Below, one piece after another: positions 21,736 through 33,736 of a stretch of 64,000 nt of DNA. A program made the translations under genes and the position numbers. The stretch lies in assembly GCA_026119935.1 (NCBI GenBank), contig JALRMH010000033.1, forward strand, positions 62,001-126,000, written 5' to 3'. The stretch is from Endothia cerciana (lineage: Eukaryota > Ascomycota > Sordariomycetes > Diaporthales > Cryphonectriaceae). Below the pieces are notes generated by a model, which saw only the letters and a list, made by a program, of their open reading frames with translations, was not told where the DNA came from and made no database searches. Positions within the stretch are counted from its first letter, which is position 1. The number at the start of each line of letters is the position of its first letter.

Positions 21736-23636
21736 ATGGGGCTCGGGGTACTAGAAGGTGAGGTGGCCCTTTCTAACACCCACCTACGTGGAAGTTTCTG
21801 ACCACAATGAGTAGACCATAGCACTATCACGCACGTTCCAGGAACGGTGTTCCTAGACGATGAGACTACACGTGGCGAGGATGCTTCAGCAGTTGAGGGC
21901 TTGAAGCATGGCAAGGGGAAGGAAAGCCACATAGTGTTGGCTCCCCAGCCATCGGACGACCCAAACGACCCCTTGAACTGGCCTATGTGGAGAAAGGAGC
22001 TGATCACGGCCATCCTGTGCCTGGGCGCCATGTTAAACGCGGGCACAAATGTAAGTCATCCATACTTCGCACCACCAGAGACAGGGGTCACAGGTACTCA
22101 CCGGCACATGATAGGGCCCCCTCCTCAACGCATCGTACTTCGCCATCGGGGAGACTCTGAACCGCCCTCTCAACTCCGTCGTGCTCATCTCGGGATACAA
22201 CCTCCTAGCCGCCGGCTGTATCGGCCCCTTCGTCTGCGCCTTCAGCCGGAAGTACGGCAAGAGGCCAGTCTTCCTCGCGTCAACGCTCCTCGATATCATC
22301 GGTACTGCCGTCGGCGAGGCACAGATCAGCTACAAGTACCTGCTCGCGGCCCGCATCATCCAGGGGTTCTCGACGAGCGCCTTCGAGAGCCTGATCGTCG
22401 CGACGGTGGGGGATATGTACTTTGTGCACCAGCGCGGGTTGCGCGTCTCGCTCATCAACTTCGTCCTCAACTCGGCCTCGAGTCTAGCATCCATCGTCTG
22501 CGGCCAGGTCTTTGCGGATCTCGGCTGGCTGTGGCTGTTCCACCTCTTCCAGGTTTTCCTGGTGATCCAGTTTTGTGCCATGTTCTTGTTCTGTCCGGAG
22601 ATGACCTACATCCGTGAGGCGAGGTACGAAGTCGATCTTGATAGGGGGGACACGGTCGAAGAACCGGACAAGGAGAGGGTCGAACTCGCAGTCGAGCATC
22701 GGGACGAAGCCGACACAAGGCTTGCGGTCCCTCCTAGGAAGACATTCGTCCAGTCCCTCGCGATCTTCACGGGCGTGTATTCCAGGGACAGCATCTTCAA
22801 ATTTCTCTTGGGCCCGCTACTAACGTTACTGAACCCTGCTGCTTGCTACGCGATTATCGCATCAGGCCTACTCAACAGTTGGTATGTTGGCTCAGCCATT
22901 ATCTTGTCCGGGGTCTTCTCTGGGCCGCCGTGGAACTTCGGACCTGCTCAGGTCGGCTATGTCGGTGCCGGCCCTTTCGTCGGTGGCATGATAGGGTCGA
23001 TAATTGTAGGCTGGGGGAGCGATCCGGTCGTGAAGTGGATGGCCAAGAAGAATCTGGGTGTCTAGTGAGCTTCCCTCCCTCGCCCATGTGGACGCCGACC
23101 TAACCGCTGCAGTGAACCTGAATTCCGCCTGGTATTCATGTCCTTCGCGATGGTGATGTGTGGGCTAGGCATGTTCCTGTTCGGCTACACCATGGAAATC
23201 GGCTCGGCCGCCCCACTGTGTTCGTTCCTGCAAGGCGTGATGATGGTCGGTGTCCTCGTCGGGATCTTCTCGACTCTCTCGTATGCTCTCGACGCATTCC
23301 GGAGCCAGAGCAACGAGATGTTCATCATGAATATGTTTTTCAAGGTATGTGCTGAGCCTTCAGCCAGCCATATGAGCTCTTCAGCAACGGGGTTCTCTCT
23401 ACTGACAGAGGCAGAACTTCATGTTCTACGGGCTCTCGAACTTTGCGAACGACTGGGTCGCTGCGAAAGGACCAGAGCAGATCATGTTTGTATTTGGCGG
23501 AACTTCCATCTTTCTATGCCTGTTGGGACTGCCAGTGTACATGTACGGAAAACGCCTGCGGAGCTGGTGGGCGCGTCACGACCTGTTTGTGATTCTGAAG
23601 ATGGAAACGACGGGGCCAGTCCAGCATACGGGTTGA
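21736..23636 (+). CDS. Major facilitator superfamily transporter (DHA1-like)
   Basis: 544 residues from five exons: 21736-21757, 21842-22050, 22115-23064, 23113-23344, 23415-23636. The N-terminal cytosolic segment ends with the fungal motif DDPNDPLNW, then about twelve hydrophobic segments follow. The first-half loop reads FSRKYGKRPVFL, matching the MFS motif-A pattern, and a long charged central loop (EEPDKERVELAVEHRDEAD) splits the two halves. The fourth exon starts within YEPEFRL, a conserved block of this drug:H+ antiporter-like group. Predicted to be a plasma-membrane or vacuolar exporter; the substrate is unknown. The first exon (MGLGVLEG) is the best phase-compatible start but is short and less certain. 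Confidence 0.88.
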
Positions 23637-23905
23637 CTGGCTCGCGAGTATCAATGGGCTCATCAGCGACAAATTCTCATCAGCTCCTGCGGCTCCTGCG
23701 CACCGCTCTTGCTGTGGTAATCCAACACACCAAGGTAGTCCATTGGTATTTCAGTCGACAAGGAGTACCGCGGCTCCCCCTCCTGCAATGAATTTTCTGC
23801 ACCCAGATCAGATGCATCTGCGCCGAATTTGCCTCACCACTGCTTGCCCCCAGTAACGACCGTCCTCGCCAACGCGATCATCCCCAGCCTTCTCCTACTC
23901 GCCTA

Positions 23906-24745
23906 CTACGTGGAACAACGTACATCACATCTGGGCGTCTTTTCGTCAACGTGGAAGTTGCAACGCTTCACGGCGAAATCCTTGTTTGGAATGTATCGCT
24001 CAAACTGGAGCTTCCAGTCCGCCACTCGCCGAATGATATCCGCTCCCGACCTCTCCGTTCGTACCCAGGATGTCGATCCAGGAAGCACTGAAGGAGGCCT
24101 GTCCCGAGAAGGGCTGGAGTGTCGCATACCAGGACAGGAGGGCCCTCATATGGCAGCCCTTCGCGGTCCGCGCGCACAGAGAAATTCGATATCTACGGCA
24201 CTAGGGGAGTGCATGCCGCCCTTAAAGTACCCATAGATGACGTCTACTATGTCGTTCTGCAGGTCTTCGATGAGTTACTTTTGTGCGAAGATGTAGAGCT
24301 CTAGGTATTCGCGGATCGTGAGCATGAAGCCGTCCGGCTGAGATAGCACTTGCAAGCGGGAGACGTTCAGAATGTTGAGGGGCTGCGAGTATGCCCACTG
24401 TAAACGTAGGTCAGCGAGCGGCCTGGTGGTCAGGGAGCACGAACCGCAGAACACTCCTGGGTGCTAGGTAGACGAGACGAACTCACCCCCACGAAACGCT
24501 CGAAGGAGCTTTGGACGATCATCTGGGAGCTCGAGGACGCCCTCACCGCTCTCCTTCCAGCCACCACTGAAGGCAGATTTGAAGAAGGGGGGACTTGGAC
24601 ACCAGGAGGTCCTCGTGGAGGGACCACTTCTTATCTTGTCCCCCACGTGGACGACGGCGATCTTGTTGGACAGGAGGCTGTGTACCGTCGTAACTTCGGT
24701 CTGCCCCTTCGTGTTGACTGGCGCGCCGGGGGGCCATCTTGGCAT
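23906..24745 (-). pseudogene. BTB/POZ-domain gene copy 1, frameshifted with a nonsense codon
   Basis: Parts of a fungal BTB-type protein can be followed through three frames on the minus strand. They are a VVHVGDK start, the core FFKSAFSGGW...GVLELPDDRP, then EYLELYIFAQK, a TAA (24275-24277) where the family has Tyr, LIEDLQND, and a C-terminal part ending DIIRRVADWKLQFE. Frame changes are needed after VGDK (about 24642), in a C run just before FFKSAF, in the AFVG segment (about 24493), and near 24033 before DIIRR. No normal-size intron explains them. With at least four indels and one stop, it is a decaying gene. In the family such BTB proteins are thought to act in protein-protein recognition; here no product is expected. 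Confidence 0.75.
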
Positions 24746-24839
24746 TGAGTCCGCCGATGAGAGTCAGATGAGAAAGTGGAAGCCAACCTGGTAGGGATGA
24801 TGATGATTTGACCACCAACGACTGAGGCACGGGTTCAGG

Positions 24840-25500
24840 GTTCGATTCAGAAGCCCGAGAAGTCGAAGGGCCACCCTCCTCGGCGACCACGTCGTGGCCG
24901 TCGCCGTCGGTCCTGACAGGGTCCGTTTCGTCGTCCACATGAAAGCCCTGTCTCAATAATCGACTCCCGCTTCTTCCAGGTGGTCTTCAACAGCGAATTG
25001 GGGGAGATGTCCACGCGGCACCTCGAGCTCCCAGAGGACGAGCCGAAGGCGTTCGACACCTTCCTCCGATGGGTATACGGGAGCATCACGGGCTTCGAGC
25101 AGTGCTCGAAGACGTTCCTAAAGGGCCTGAGCGGGGCGAGGCTGCTGGGCCTTTACGTGTTCGCCCTCAAATACACGGTCGAGCCACTCCACGACGCCAT
25201 CTCACCGGCGTCTTCTACCGGAGCTACGGCAGGTCCGGCAACGACATGGGATTCACCAAGGCGGCTCCTGACCGCTTAGAGGCCAACACTCCCTACATGT
25301 CGAGGATGCATGTACCACTCGTCGATCTGATGGTGTGGTCGGCCTTGGCATACCCTACCTGGGCGGCTGATGACCTGGTGCAGATCCTGCCTGAGACGGT
25401 CGTGCGGGCGGCCTTACGCAACATGTATTATCAGGACGAGAATATACAGCGAACCGGGCTGGAGGGGGAGCAAGTGTGGCTATCACATGAACGCAGCTAA
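24840..25500 (+). pseudogene. BTB/POZ-domain gene copy 2, frameshifted
   Basis: Head-to-head with copy 1, about 100 bases away. The start (GDHVVAVAVGPDRVRFVVHMKAL) runs into a TAA, while the next piece (SRFFQVVFNSEL...LELPEDEPKAFDTFLRWVYG) continues one frame over (shift near 24955). A second shift near 25200 is needed to join YVFALKYTVEPLHDAI to FYRSYG and the rest (RLEANTPYMSRMHVPLVDLMVWSAL), which then runs to a stop at 25500. I find no start codon with a good leader. The pieces follow the usual order of a fungal BTB protein, so this is a degraded full-length copy and not random similarity. Confidence 0.7.
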
Positions 25501-26129
25501 TGAAGTTTGCGAGGACGGTTGGGACTCCAGAGACACCGGTATATGCTGAGGAAAGAACACCCGGCGGGGCGCCAGTGGGGTGGGGGATTGTAGGAGTGAT
25601 AGATACATTTGTGTAGATGACTTCAGCCCCGAGTAAAGAAGCTGGAAATCACCAGCCTCTCCTCGATGAGGTAGAATTTTCTCATTTTCGAGCAGGAATC
25701 CTGAGTGCCTTTGTAGAATATGTGCTACCTTTGCAGGCACCTGGCACCTGGAAAAGGGGATGAGTGCCTACAAGCCTCTGCTTACTGTGACGAAATTCAG
25801 GCAACAACTTGCCAACTGCGCTGTCTACTTTTGACAGCCTCGTGGGATATTTCACACCTAACACCTACTGACTGTTGAGGGCACTTGGAGAAATCAAGCC
25901 TCATGCCAGTTGTGAAACTGGCAGCCAACTTCCACAACTCCGAGACTGACCATACCATTTTTCTTCCTCTTCGTCTCAGTTTGGTTCCCCTTGCCTTGGG
26001 TTCAAGTAATCTGACTTCTAAGCCCTTTCAAGGCTCTTTGACCCAGCCAACACGCAACATCCCCCGATCACTCATCAACCATCCAGACCACAAAGAAAGG
26101 CTCAGATTCCACCATCAGGAAACAGCACA
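25501..26129. other. Intergenic between BTB copies 2 and 3
   Basis: About 630 bases. The last 200 bases (CCATCAGACC-like, A/C-rich, ending CACA before an ATG at 26130) look like a normal fungal leader for BTB copy 3. No other feature is seen. Confidence 0.4.
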
Positions 26130-27075
26130 ATGTCCGACAGCGAGCCAAGAGAGGCCCGCCGTTGCAGGCCCTCCATCTCCCGCTGGCGGTTCGCCCAGCT
26201 GCCCACCCCCTCAACCCCAGGGCAGCTGGACAGCCGCAGTTCAGGACCCCGAGGTTGATGCCGACGAGTGAGCTGGGCTCCGAGAGACCAGCACTGGCTG
26301 CGTTGACCTTCCCGAAGACGACCCTGCCCTCGTCCGTGTCCTGGTCAAATGGTTCTATGCCAACCATGTCGGTATCTCCAATGTCGACAGCCTCTTCAAC
26401 AACCTCGACCTGGCCAGCCTGATCAGATTGTACATTGTGGCACAGAAGTACCTTGTCAATGACCTGCAGGACGACATCATCTCCGAGATGTACTCTCTAC
26501 TTTCCAGCGACGGCAGAGCCTTGGCCACAGTTGCCCTCGACAAATCAACCTTTGACGAGTTCAAATACAGCCTCCCCGATACCTCCCACATGTACAGGCT
26601 CATCCTCAAGGCGATGGCGTTCTCAGTCGTACAGAGAAGCATCAGCCATCGCAGTTCCAATCATGATGGCATCCGTTTCAATTCGGGATTTGCTCCATGG
26701 CCTAGCAGCTCACCAGATTGCGAGTACGATTTTCACAACCGGGCACGACCTTTCACCCAGACAGATGTGCACAGCGTGCTAGCAGGGCTGCCCGACGAGC
26801 TTGTCCGGTCCCTGCCGGAAGAGATCCTGCGTGTCGGGACATTCGGCTGCTGCGCGACTTTTGGGGGTGTGGTCGGTCCTGTGACTGCCTTCAGCATTAA
26901 CGTCACTCCGGGGTGGGATGTGCGATCAGGAACACTGGTGAGGCGCAAGGTTCGACGTCGTGGGCAGATGAGGGTGTTCTTGTGCCGGGCAACGGGGATT
27001 TGTCTGGCGGGGAGGGCTTGCAGCTCGTTGGCGGATTTCTTCGGGCCTGAGGATGGATCGTTGGGCGGGCACTAG
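26130..27075 (+). pseudogene. BTB-type gene copy 3, N-terminal half missing or out of frame
   Basis: An ATG with a good leader at 26130 opens MSDSEPRE but its frame closes near 26253. The conserved part starts after a TGA at 26269-26271 in another frame: VDLPEDDPALVRVLVKWFY, then LIRLYIVAQKYLVNDLQDDIISEMYSLL, and runs open for 260 codons to 27075. The core BTB strands before VDLPEDDP are absent. It could be an internally deleted gene, or a gene whose true upstream exon I cannot see. The long C-terminal frame is intact, so a shorter protein from the Met region at 26428 cannot be excluded. The C-terminal 150 residues have no recognised domain. Confidence 0.5.
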
Positions 27076-27915
27076 ACCTGACATCATAACGAATGATGCT
27101 TTGCGCATAGGGTCAACATTGTTATTCCGCGCGGAGATGATCCCAAAGACAGGTTACCGATTACCACCACACGGAGGGGGAGACTATCTGGCCCACATCA
27201 GAGAGATAGTCAGCCTCCATGGAGGAGGAGTTCCACGACTGGGGCCCGTGAGTCTGACTGGGACCTGATGCTGTAGGGACACGGTGTGGTTCTTGCAATT
27301 TGGGATGTCGTCGAGTTTGCTCGTGCGGCTCTGCTGTGGACAGGGGTCTCCGGATAAGAAATAGGGTCTACAAAATCGACAGGATCATGAACAATGAGGC
27401 AGTATACTTATCTACGGAAGCACAGCAGTGCAGCAGTCGTGAGGACTAAGGTCTGCTAACAGATTGAGCAGCAACGCAGTTCACCTGTTCACCTGCTCAA
27501 ACCAGGCGACCTGCCTTGAGGTCTCCAAGTACACAGGTCCACATCCACCACCCACTAGGATGGCCTTGAAAGGTAAGCTGCAATGCCGGATGAGGCCCCA
27601 GTCATCACAAGCAGCTGTTGATGATGACATCATACCCTGCACCCCCTTGCGAAAGTAGAACCGAGGGTATGAAGAGTTGCCATAACAGCTCTCTTCCCTT
27701 TTGTCCAACTCCAACCGCGACACCTTGGAGAGTTTCTTTCCCCTTGTAGACGTCCATACGCTCTTGTCTTCGCACCACGGGAATCCTGTTCAACCGACTC
27801 GAGCACCACTGCGAGACCCCTCCCCTCCACCCCAAACTCGCCTCCCAGCAGTTCAACAAGAAGCCCACTCCTTCCCTGGCTACGCGCACGCCGTTCTACC
27901 TTCCAACCGCAAGCA
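27076..27915. other. Intergenic, BTB copy 3 to the 27916 gene
   Basis: 840 bases with only short open frames. The last 200 bases are C-rich and probably form the promoter and leader of the mitochondrial protein gene. Confidence 0.45.
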
Positions 27916-28425
27916 ATGGCCTCGAGAGTCCTCCTCCGATCAGCCGCCGCGCTGCGCCCTGCTACCGCCGCGGCTCCCACTCTCCGGAGGGGTTTTGCCG
28001 TGTCCGCGTCTCACCAGATGAAGGAATCCTCAGGCGGTATGTCAAGAGACAGCCCATCCTCCTAAACGACCTCATCACTGTCCCTCCCCTACCCTCCCCC
28101 CGACCTCTCAATCCCATAGCCCCTAGCTCGACCTGGGGAGTCCGTCTCCAGAGCCCTCCTGAGGTCCACCCAGAGACTAACCAAGCCCCCAATTCTTTTT
28201 GCCCTCCCGACAGAGGACAAGGACTTCGACAAGCACAAGCAGGACTCCCTCGCCAAGCAGAAGAGCGGCCAGGGTCACTGGAAGCCCGAGCTTGCCTCGG
28301 ATGGCGAGGAGGCCGTCAGGGCGGACCGCTCCCCCAAGGAGGACTTTGCCTCCATGCAGGAGCGGACCAAGAAGCACGCCGAGGAGAAGTCGGCCAAGGG
28401 TACCTCGGCCAAGGATCCGATGTGA
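27916..28425 (+). CDS. Small conserved mitochondrial-type protein of unknown function
   Basis: 110 residues from two exons (27916-28036, 28214-28425). The N-terminus (MASRVLLRSAAALRPATAAA...RRGFAVSAS) is a clear mitochondrial presequence: Arg and Ala-rich, no acids, with a likely cleavage site after the RRGF region. The mature part is short, very hydrophilic and Lys/Glu/Asp-rich. It carries a motif DKHKQDSLAKQKSGQGHWKPELASDGEEAV that I recall from many small fungal proteins without an assigned role. No membrane segment or cofactor motif is visible. The intron is in phase 1 and the splice sites are canonical. It lies 425 bases from the convergent JmjC gene. Confidence 0.82.
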
Positions 28426-28850
28426 AGAGAGACCGAGAGACGCTGACCGCCCGGGCAACTGTGGAGCAGACTGGAAAGGGCGAGGAAAGGGAGTAGGTGC
28501 TTTTTGAGAGCATTTATTCGGTTGTTTGGTATCCACGGAATGCAGGAGGCAGTATGCAGATTACGGGAGAGAACCAAAAGGCTAGCGGCGTTTTCATCGG
28601 GGGCGTGGGGCATCTATGAGGATCTTAATGTACAGAACAGCATGAGATAAATCAAAGCATAAGAAAGCATGACCGATTCATCGCATATAAACTGATGGTG
28701 ATTACTTGTCGCCAGTGCGACAAGTCGGTATCAGATTGCGTGTAACTATCGTGCCTAATTGGACTGATGCACTCCCTGCTGTGCGATGTCATGGACAACC
28801 AAAGTTCCTAGAGCTGTGATCGTGGACCAAGGCAACGTGTGAGTCGAAGT
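28426..28850. other. Convergent 3' interval
   Basis: Tail-to-tail spacer between the 27916 gene (+) and the JmjC gene (-). AT-rich in its middle; it must hold both 3' ends. Nothing else is seen. Confidence 0.5.
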
Positions 28851-31800
28851 TCATGCCCGCCCCCTGCCACGTCCTCGACCACGGCCCCTACCCTGGCCGC
28901 GTACACCCGTGTCCCTCGCAGCCGGACGTCCTCTCTGAGCAGGCTGCGCTACAGGCTTAGCCACAGGCTCCGCCGGTATGTCCTCGTCGGAGTCCCCGTT
29001 CTCACCGCCAGAGCTTGAGAATGAATTGCTGTAGACGCTGTAGCCGTCCTCATCGTCAGAGTCTCCAAGCCTCACGATCGTCGGGCCCGCCGGCTTGGGC
29101 GGCAGCGGGGCCGGAGACGGATCCCTTGCTGCCAACTCTTTGTCGATGAGAGCTCTACTAGACTCTTTCGAGATGAAGGAAATCGGTGCGGTGCTGGGGA
29201 CTCTTGATCGCGAAGGTGCCAAGCTAGGGGCTTTGGGCATCAGAGTGACGCTGGCAGGTCGAGATGTTACAGGCTCCTCATCACTAACATCGTCTACAGC
29301 CTCATGGCTGTCGATTGGGACAGCAGCATCGTCCTCCGGCTGCGCTGCCTCCTTGGTCTCATCAGGCTGCTGAAGTTGCTTCGGTTCCTGTTGCGCCTCT
29401 GGCTCATGCCGCTCCTGTGTCTCTTCATCCGCTGGCACACCAACATTCGCATCTTTCGTGGGATTTACCTCCACCGCGTCCCCAGCGGCAGTTGACTTCT
29501 TTCGCTTTCCGATCTTGATTTTCTTACCTCTAAGCGCCATACGTTCGGCCATTGACAAGAATTTTTCACTCGAAGTAGCAGCAGGTACCGCAGCAGTGCG
29601 AATCGCTGTGCTCGGTGCTGGCTTCTTAACCGCCTGCACAGCCTTGGGTGGCCGTCCTCTTCTCTTCGGCGCCAACGTCTCGGCTGCCGGTTCGGCATAA
29701 GTATCATCATCTTCCAGCTCTTTGGCAAGCTCATGTTCAAGCTCCCCAGCCGCGGCATCGTGAGGAGACCCTGATGCTTCGTCACTGAGGGCGACCGAGC
29801 TGACAGCCAAGGATGACCGGGGCGGTCGACCGCGTCTCTTGCCCGAGCCCGTCTGTGGAGTAGAGCCTTTGGAACTACCCGCCTCAGGCGAGCGGCGAGC
29901 GGCGGCTAGGTCAGATTTGCGTGGTCTGCCCGGCCCCTTTCGGCGAGCCGGTGGCTGCGGAGCCTGGGTACCAGACGCGTTTGTAATCGCGCGGATTGCT
30001 TCCGCGGCAAGGTCGAGGGGATCATAACTACCTTCTGTCGTGGGCGTGGCCTTGGTTTTGACTGGCAACCTCTCATTGAACTCTTCAATATCTCCTTCCA
30101 TGTCGGCATAGGACACCGTAGGTCTAGACTGTCGCAAAGTCGGGACATTAGGATTAAATGGTCGCCCTAGATCTATTAAGCTCTGTTCCTCGGGTCGATC
30201 GTCATTTGCTGCCTCGGCAGGTGCCTGCGATTGAGCCTCTGCAGACGCATCCAGCATAATCACATCCTCACTGCCACGGAGCGCAGGATCCAGATTCTGA
30301 AGCGCGCCAGCCTTGGTTGCTTTGTCAGCTTTCTTCTTTTTGAGCGACCTTCCAACCACAAAATCTGGATCGTTGTCATCTTCTTGGCGGGCGCGACGCT
30401 TCGCCAAACGCAGTGATTTCTTGACAAGTTCAGACTCTTCGTCAAAAATGTCTTCGGCATTGGGCTCTTCGTAATGATTGAAGAGAATCTTGTCGGGAGA
30501 ATCATCCTGCTCGTAGTAACCCATTCCGAGCCACCGTTCTGCCCCGGGCGGATCAGGGTAGGCTGTCTCCGGATACAAGGCGGCCTCGGGATCAGGGAGC
30601 GCGGCTAGGTCAGCGGCCCGTACGGCGCCATCTTGAGGTGGATCTTGACGGCCATTCGCATCGCCGTTGAGGCCGGCGGTGCCATTGTTGCCTCCACCTT
30701 GGTCTCCCAAACCATTGGAGTCAGCAGCGTTAGCATCTCCGAGAGCATCCACAATTTCCTGATCCTTCTCCTTTTCGGCGTCAGCTTGCTGACGAAGGCG
30801 CTGAATCCGCTTGCTGTTGTGATTGCGGCTCTCATCGCCAGCTGCTTTCAGCCAATTTAGATTGTGTACTCGAAAGTCAACAAGGACTTCTTGACTGCGG
30901 TCGTCAGCAACAGCGCGAGTGTCATGACCAATGTAGGTGTTCTTGGGTTCGTAGGGAACTGTGGTGCCCGCTCTGCGACAGGCGCCACAATTGCAGATGC
31001 CCTGACACTTTGGGCACTGCCAACGCTCTGCCTGCAACACCTCTTGTGGCATCATATCAAACGCTCGATAGAGGACACCAAAACAATAGGCCAGATTGCA
31101 ACCCGGATTGGTACAGAACGCCAGGCGGTAGGTGTAGTCTTTGTGAATGCAGGTGTGACACTTGTACGTATCGCCCTTCTTCTTCTTTCGTTTCGGTTTC
31201 TTGGGATTTCCCTGCTCATCAACCACCACCGGCTCCTCTGGTTCTAGCGACGGTTCTTTATCAGGCTTTGTGATATCATTGAATGGTCTTATCCGGAGCT
31301 GCTCCTGGCAGATTTGAGCCAAAGACTTCCTACCAATCTTCATTCTTGCAATCTCGAGAGGCGGCGGCGACAGGTTCATATCGACGAAACCGTCGTTGTA
31401 GATGACCATGTTTCGCCATGCCTCATAATTGTCGACGAGCTTGGACCAGTCCCATTGCTCGCAGAAAGATAACCCAGAGACGCAGAGACAGGATCGTCCC
31501 ATGGCGTAGCATTCCATGCAAATATCGTAGGTATCTTGATCGCCCCCTATGAGATCCCTCACGCAGTGCGGACAAGTGAGGAATCTGTTGAAGATATTAC
31601 ACCGGCAGTAAGAGCAGGTTATGCAGGAGTCAAAAGGAATCATCTCGATGCTTTTCTCCTCGGAGACGAGTATTTCATCCACCAAGATCTCTGTGAAGAG
31701 CTGCAGCAATTTTTTGAAGTCCTTCTTAAGCTGCATGAGCCTCACAGAATCCTTTCCGACGTCCTCACCTATTAGCCAGGACATCTGAGAGTCTGCGGCA

Positions 31801-32956
31801 GTCTGCAGCATCTCGTAGTACTTTTTCAAGGTGAAGTAGATGATGGCTTTATTCTTGTACTGCTCATCGCGGCAGACGAGTCGCGCTCGTGGAAGCGCCT
31901 CGTATAGAGCATAATCCAAGGTCTCCACCGTTGTTCGGTTCCAGGCAACCTTCGTGGTCCGAGTGCCCCTGTTCCAAACTTGGTGAGGTGCCAAAGGCGG
32001 GATGAGGATAAAATCGCCCACTTTCTGCTCAACGATGTAAACTGGGAAGGTCGCTTTCTTCCAAGCATTGATTTGCGCGAAGTGTTTCTCGATCTCGACG
32101 TCGTGGCCCAACATGGACAAAAAATATTCACGAACAACTTGGCGGTCTTTGGTCTCGGTCATGAACCATATGGAGCTGCCTTCCTTCTCCCCATTTTCGC
32201 TGGTCGAAGCCTCGACCATGATATTCTGTCCCAAAGAGGCGCACATCTCGCGATGCGCTGGGGTGTATGTCCCTTCGTGTCCAATGTAGCACATCAGATT
32301 CTGGGCGCGCATCTCTTCCGGCAGGCTGCTCATGAGATCGCCCGCCGGTGCGGCAGTCTTCTCTTCCATGAAAAGGTCATCGTCTTTGGCGCCATGGTCC
32401 TCGACATTCTCATTCCAGTAGAACAGCCCCGGCGGTATGATCTTGCGCAGGTAGTCATGCCACTCCGGCGGGCAGTCGATATCCTTCAGGTAGAGTCGTT
32501 GTCTTCGCTCGTCTCGGAAGTTGTGTGGGGTCCACTGGTCGGTAAGTTGCCGCATCGATCGCAGGTAGTGACCCATGGTCATCGGAATGTTGATCTGAGC
32601 ATTAATGTCACGAACATCCTCCTCTGCGGGGCCGTCAGCATCTTGAGAACAAATGGGGTAAAACAGAGAGCACTCTTGAAGGAGGCAGACCCACGTTTCT
32701 TGTTGTAGGTTGTCTCGAGCCACTGAGAGCTGAAGAGTGACTTTGGGAGCTTGCTCTGCCATCCCTCGATGACCAGAGGTTTCCCTTGCTTGATCACCTG
32801 GTACCAGACGAGCTTCTCAAACTCAAGCTTCTTAATCCTGGAGGCGGGAATGCGCTGCGCAAACTCGAAGTTCGGCGTCCGGTCGACGATGCCTTGTAGG
32901 TCCAGATTCGGGGGGATGGGGTCGAACTTGGCCTGAGGGTGAGTAGCGGGCGCCAT
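28851..32956 (-). CDS. JmjC-domain protein with zinc finger, AT-hooks and an RG-rich tail
   Basis: 1344 residues from two exons (32956-32695, 32623-28851; 71-base intron). The JmjC region spans about residues 50-320. The metal-binding set is visible as H211-x-E213 (PAHREM) and H301 (LAPHQVWN), so 2-oxoglutarate/Fe(II) chemistry is possible. A cysteine cluster follows at about 385-430, and then a zinc finger of the CxxC_R1 type at about 545-610 (CHTCIHK...CPKCQGICNCGACRR). The C-terminal third is disordered with three AT-hook-like motifs (GPGRPRK, RRGRPP twice) and ends in a GRGRGRGR tail. This points to a chromatin-bound histone demethylase or a demethylase-like regulator in the nucleus; the histone target cannot be read from sequence. 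COQ2 is divergent from it. Confidence 0.9.
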
Positions 32957-33736
32957 CTTGGACCGACGTGGTTAGAGATCTGGGGGAAGGAAGTCCGGTG
33001 CCTCGATCTCTGCGGTAGACGAAGCTGCGTTGGATGGGACCAGACACGGCACGGTCCAGCAGAGGTGGGCGCGACTCAACACATAATTGGTGCGCGTCTC
33101 CCCGAGAATAAGCCGAGAGAAGATTCCGTAAATCAGACAAATATGATCGCGGAGGCAGTGAGGAGCAGACCTGAAAGGGCCCCCTTAGACCTGCAGCTTA
33201 GAAAGCGTGTTGGCGAGAGACGACGAGATGACATGCGCAGGAACGATCACGGGCCTGTGGGGTTGAGTGGGCGAGCTTTGACAGGCGCCCCCCAGCGTTG
33301 ATCGCAGGTCCGACAGGGGTCTAGAACCCAAACCCTGATGAACTACCGAGGGAGATCTATGCTGACTGTACTGAGGTCCGATCAGATGAACTCAAACCTC
33401 TGTAATGTTCGGAGATCGATGACTGACCTTTTTTGAGGACATGAAGGAGTTGCGAAGGCTCGTTAAATTTTGGTAAGAGGTCCTCCCTAGCGCAAACTCC
33501 TCGAATATGTGAATGCTCAGTCTGCATCAAGTTGAGCGGCCCCTCTGTGATGCGGCTGAACCAATAGGTCTGGCTTGTCCTCGGCAAAAGGAAGTATCTA
33601 TTATGTAGGACTGTGTGTGTGTGTGTGTGTGTGTGTGTTTTTTTTTTTTTCTTCTTTTCCTTTCCTTCCGGTTCTTGATGTTATCATGAGCCTGCCCAAG
33701 GTCTGTTGTAGCTAACTTGATCTACAGAAGGCTCAG
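32957..33736. promoter_or_regulatory. Divergent promoter region of the JmjC gene and COQ2
   Basis: 780 bases between the two start codons. It contains a (GT)n array followed by a T run (33611-33650) about 90 bases from the COQ2 start. No clear TATA box is seen. Confidence 0.5.
33611..33650 (+). repeat. (GT)14 dinucleotide array plus poly-T
   Basis: A pure GT array running directly into about 13 T, then a CTTCTTTTCC pyrimidine stretch, close upstream of COQ2. Confidence 0.95.

Noticed and set aside
9798..23636. A secondary-metabolite cluster (P450 plus MFS transporter)
   Set aside because: Ten kilobases without any synthase, terpene cyclase or cluster regulator separate the two genes.
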